The translations under genes and the position numbers were made by a program. Under the pieces are notes generated by a model. The model saw only the letters and a list, made by a program, of their open reading frames with translations. It did not search any database and had not been told where the DNA came from. Below are positions 61,780 through 64,000 of a stretch of 64,000 nucleotides of DNA, one piece after another (the stretch's first letter is position 1; each line of letters opens with the position of its first letter). This DNA comes from Gigaspora rosea (taxonomy: Eukaryota; Glomeromycota; Glomeromycetes; Diversisporales; Gigasporaceae), in contig QKWP01000118.1 of the NCBI GenBank assembly GCA_003550325.1, positions 411,498-475,497 on the forward strand. Reading direction: 5' to 3'.

Positions 61780-63400
61780 AAAAAATCGATTAGAAAAAGA
61801 AATACAAAAACAAATTTTTTGATCATACTCAACCTACGCCGAAATAAGTTGAGGCAAGATCCCATCAAATCGACAAGTATCATCAACAATCCTTCTATCT
61901 CATGTAATTTTAACAAAATTACCAAGCCGAAATATAGAACCATTCTCAGCAATTATCAATGAAGTATATTTCAGCTGAAATTGCTAATCGATAGAACAGC
62001 ACTTCGAACCACGGCAACAAAATGATGAAAAATGTGCCTCCAAGAACACCAAATCGAACACCAATGATATACAATACATAGTAATCCATTGCTGCAGCAC
62101 TACCGTTTCAAGCCCCAAATACCTGCATTCTAGATCCACCAAAATTGATTTGCCCTATAAAAAAAAAATTTTAGTTAATAAATAAATAATAATATTAACA
62201 AGAAAGAGGCCAAAAAAAAAAAACCGGGAAAACTTATCTCAAAAATCCAAAAGAGTATCCAAGAAATAACCCGATCTTGACAACAAGAAGTTACTCAAGG
62301 ACCTCCAACTTAAATAACAATACAAAAAAAAAATTAATAAAATTTTTTTTTATATACTCACGAAAGAAAAACTCTAGTACTTGTCGACAGGAAAGACAAG
62401 ATCCCAGTAACAAGATCCAAGCCAAGGACTCCACTAAACATATTCCAACGCCACTGGTTCCAATTACTCTTGGCACCATTTTGCCCACCTAAGTCGATGA
62501 AGTAAAATGAAACAGGTCCCAACGAAGCACCCAGACCAACAAAATAGAAGCAGAAAAAAAAAATTTTTTTTATTAAAGACTTACCACATTAAGCACAAAA
62601 ACAACTGGTCAAAGCCCTTTCAACAATCAAGAATTTGATATCGACCTCACAATAAAAATTTGTAAAGGACTATGGCCCAGATTTGGACTAGGAATTCCTG
62701 ATTGTTGTATTGAATTAGAAACCAACACATGGATTCGAATTCAGGAAAGCGTCCAACGTCTAGTAAAAAAATTAAACTAAAATACCTTAAGAAGAAAAGT
62801 CCTGACCAAATAATACAATTTCCGACAAAGAAAAGAACACACCCAGGACACCCAGAACATAGGGAGAACCCAACCAGAAACTTACCAAACAACAGGACTT
62901 AAAATCCAGGATGATCACTTCACAAAAGACCCGACAAAAGATCCACTAATGACAAGACCCACGAAACGGAGATAACAAAAAGTGAAAGATCAAAGACTCA
63001 GCACACAAACGCCTACATAGAAACACAAGACTAACTTCGAACCAACAAAGACCAAGCCCCATAAAACGGCATGACCAACGACCACAAGAAAGCTGAGACA
63101 AACTGACGAAGTGAGACCTAAGCGAAAGAACAAACTACCTGGTTGAAAATTTCAAAGCACAATAAAGTATAAAGGAAACTTACTAAAATGGTACTTACCT
63201 CTACAACGTAAACCCGCACAAACGATGAATTTGAATGTTCAACTGACAATGCGAAAGAAAATGTTGACTCCGAAAAACGACGACACTGTAACGAATATTC
63301 AACAAAGACTTTGACACCAACTATTATGAAAAAGTCCACAAACTCCAAGAAACGACGACAGTACTAAGTTCGGAGCACTAAAAAAAAGAGAGAGTTAACA
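61780..63400 (-). repeat. A-rich degenerate region with donor-like motifs on minus strand
   Basis: Similar in style to 3370-4690. Minus-strand donor-like GTGAGTATAT (62360), GTAAGTCTTT (62582) and GTAAGTACC (63205) alternate with T-rich tracts. No continuous protein could be assembled. Confidence 0.35.
62601..62780 (+). pseudogene. Protein kinase C-lobe fragment
   Basis: The plus frame reads TTGQSPFNNQEFDIDLTIKI, CKGLWPRFGLGIPDCCIELE. This lines up with TSGQKPFDGHEFDTKLAVKI, CKGSRPEFASGTPKCYIELA of the kinase at 10650-12936. Nothing of the rest of a kinase is nearby. It is an isolated, decayed exon piece. Confidence 0.6.
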
Positions 63401-63582
63401 TAAGTGTTAACTAGAAAAACTTTTCCTTTATTATTACATATGATCTTCCAGTGTAACCTAATGACTATTACCATATTACTATAATCATTATAATCATTAT
63501 TTAGACCGTTTTTCCCTATTTTTATTTTATTTTTTTATTATTTTTTTTTTATTATATTTTTTTAATTTTTTTAGCTTTAAAA

Positions 63583-64000
63583 ATGACAACTTTGGTAGAA
63601 TTGGTATTGCGAGAACTAGAAGAAACAGAGCCAGCCTACATTAATGTTGAACTTCACCCTTATAATCAAAGGGATAATACCAAAAAGAAAGTTCAAAAAA
63701 CTTATCAGGCACTAATGAATACAGCCAGACTCAGAAATAATGAAGTAAATCGTATCAGAACTCTAGTCTATGCATACTATTTGGGAAAATTGTTGGAGAC
63801 TAAGCCTAAAACCCAGCTCAAAGAACAGTTTTAGCCAACCTCCTAACTAGACATTATAAAGTAGGATCTATACGTACCTACAAAATATTCTCACCATATG
63901 GCATAGGAGCCATTTATAGAACCAAGTTCTTGGTTCTATCCAACATTATGAGGCTGCATTCTGCAGACCTCATCTTTCTATACTAAAATTCTTATGGAAT
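63583..64000 (+). CDS. Hypothetical protein, frameshifted and cut by window end
   Basis: From the ATG at 63583 an 83-residue charged helical frame (MTTLVELVLRELEETEPAYI; KKKVQKTYQALMNTARLRNN) ends at TAG 63832. A second frame continues at once (LTRHYKVGSIRTYKIFSPYG; YRTKFLVLSNIMRL) to a stop near 63985. The continuity suggests a frameshift. It resembles repeated unannotated proteins of mycorrhizal fungi, but I know of no function. A long T tract ending in TTTTTTAG just upstream may be a splice acceptor. Confidence 0.45.

Overview
The window is about 70-75% A+T, has short spliced introns with GT...AG borders, and carries protein kinases joined to Sel1-type repeats (the GYCYQNGIGVEKDEHKAF type). 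It is also dense in small inverted-repeat elements. This points to a nuclear contig of an arbuscular mycorrhizal fungus close to Rhizophagus (Glomeromycotina). That placement rests on family recognition, not a search. There is no bacterial gene organisation, no rRNA, no CRISPR array and no free-standing tRNA.

Layout. 0-5 kb: A-rich degenerate tandem arrays whose minus strand looks like repeated small exons and introns, a TIR element and a terminal hairpin. 5-9 kb: fold-back MITE copies, then a broken LTR-retrotransposon-like unit (LTR, primer-site-like motif, zinc-knuckle gag, Sel1-like tail). 9.9-12.9 kb: a minus-strand Sel1-kinase gene and a partial duplicate of its 3' end. 14-19.3 kb: a decayed minus-strand transposon-like gene interrupted by a tRNA-headed SINE-like retroposon and a hAT MITE. 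20.9-23.0 kb: a plus-strand Sel1-kinase gene with two frameshifts. 23.5-26.5 kb: elements nested up to four deep. 27.0-29.5 and 46.8-49.3 kb: two intact six-exon paralogues with an MLKL/HeLo-like helical N-terminus, a pseudokinase domain and Sel1 repeats. 33.7-34.9 kb: an intact seven-exon, 147-residue UBC4/5-type E2 whose active-site Cys85 is Gly. 36.3-45.6 kb: two head-to-head Sel1 pseudogenes flanking a complete pogo/Tigger transposon. 51-58 kb: a 2.7-kb TA-flanked element, several hAT MITEs with exact or near-exact 8-bp target duplications, and a second SINE-like copy. 58.6-60.8 kb: a second LTR/gag-like unit. 61.4-64 kb: a GC-rich hAT MITE, an A-rich degenerate region with a kinase fragment, and the start of an unrecognised ORF.

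How the genes may fit together. The conserved host genes are signalling and scaffold proteins: active-looking tyrosine-kinase-like kinases, pseudokinases, Sel1 scaffolds and a ubiquitin-conjugating pseudoenzyme. The MLKL-like pseudokinase pair is the best candidate for an undescribed system, possibly regulated cell death or self/non-self response. That role is inferred from architecture only. Almost everything else is mobile DNA. Copies of the Tigger-end repeat differ mainly at CpG sites, and two transposon reading frames are broken at TGA codons that look like former CGA, which suggests decay by CpG methylation.
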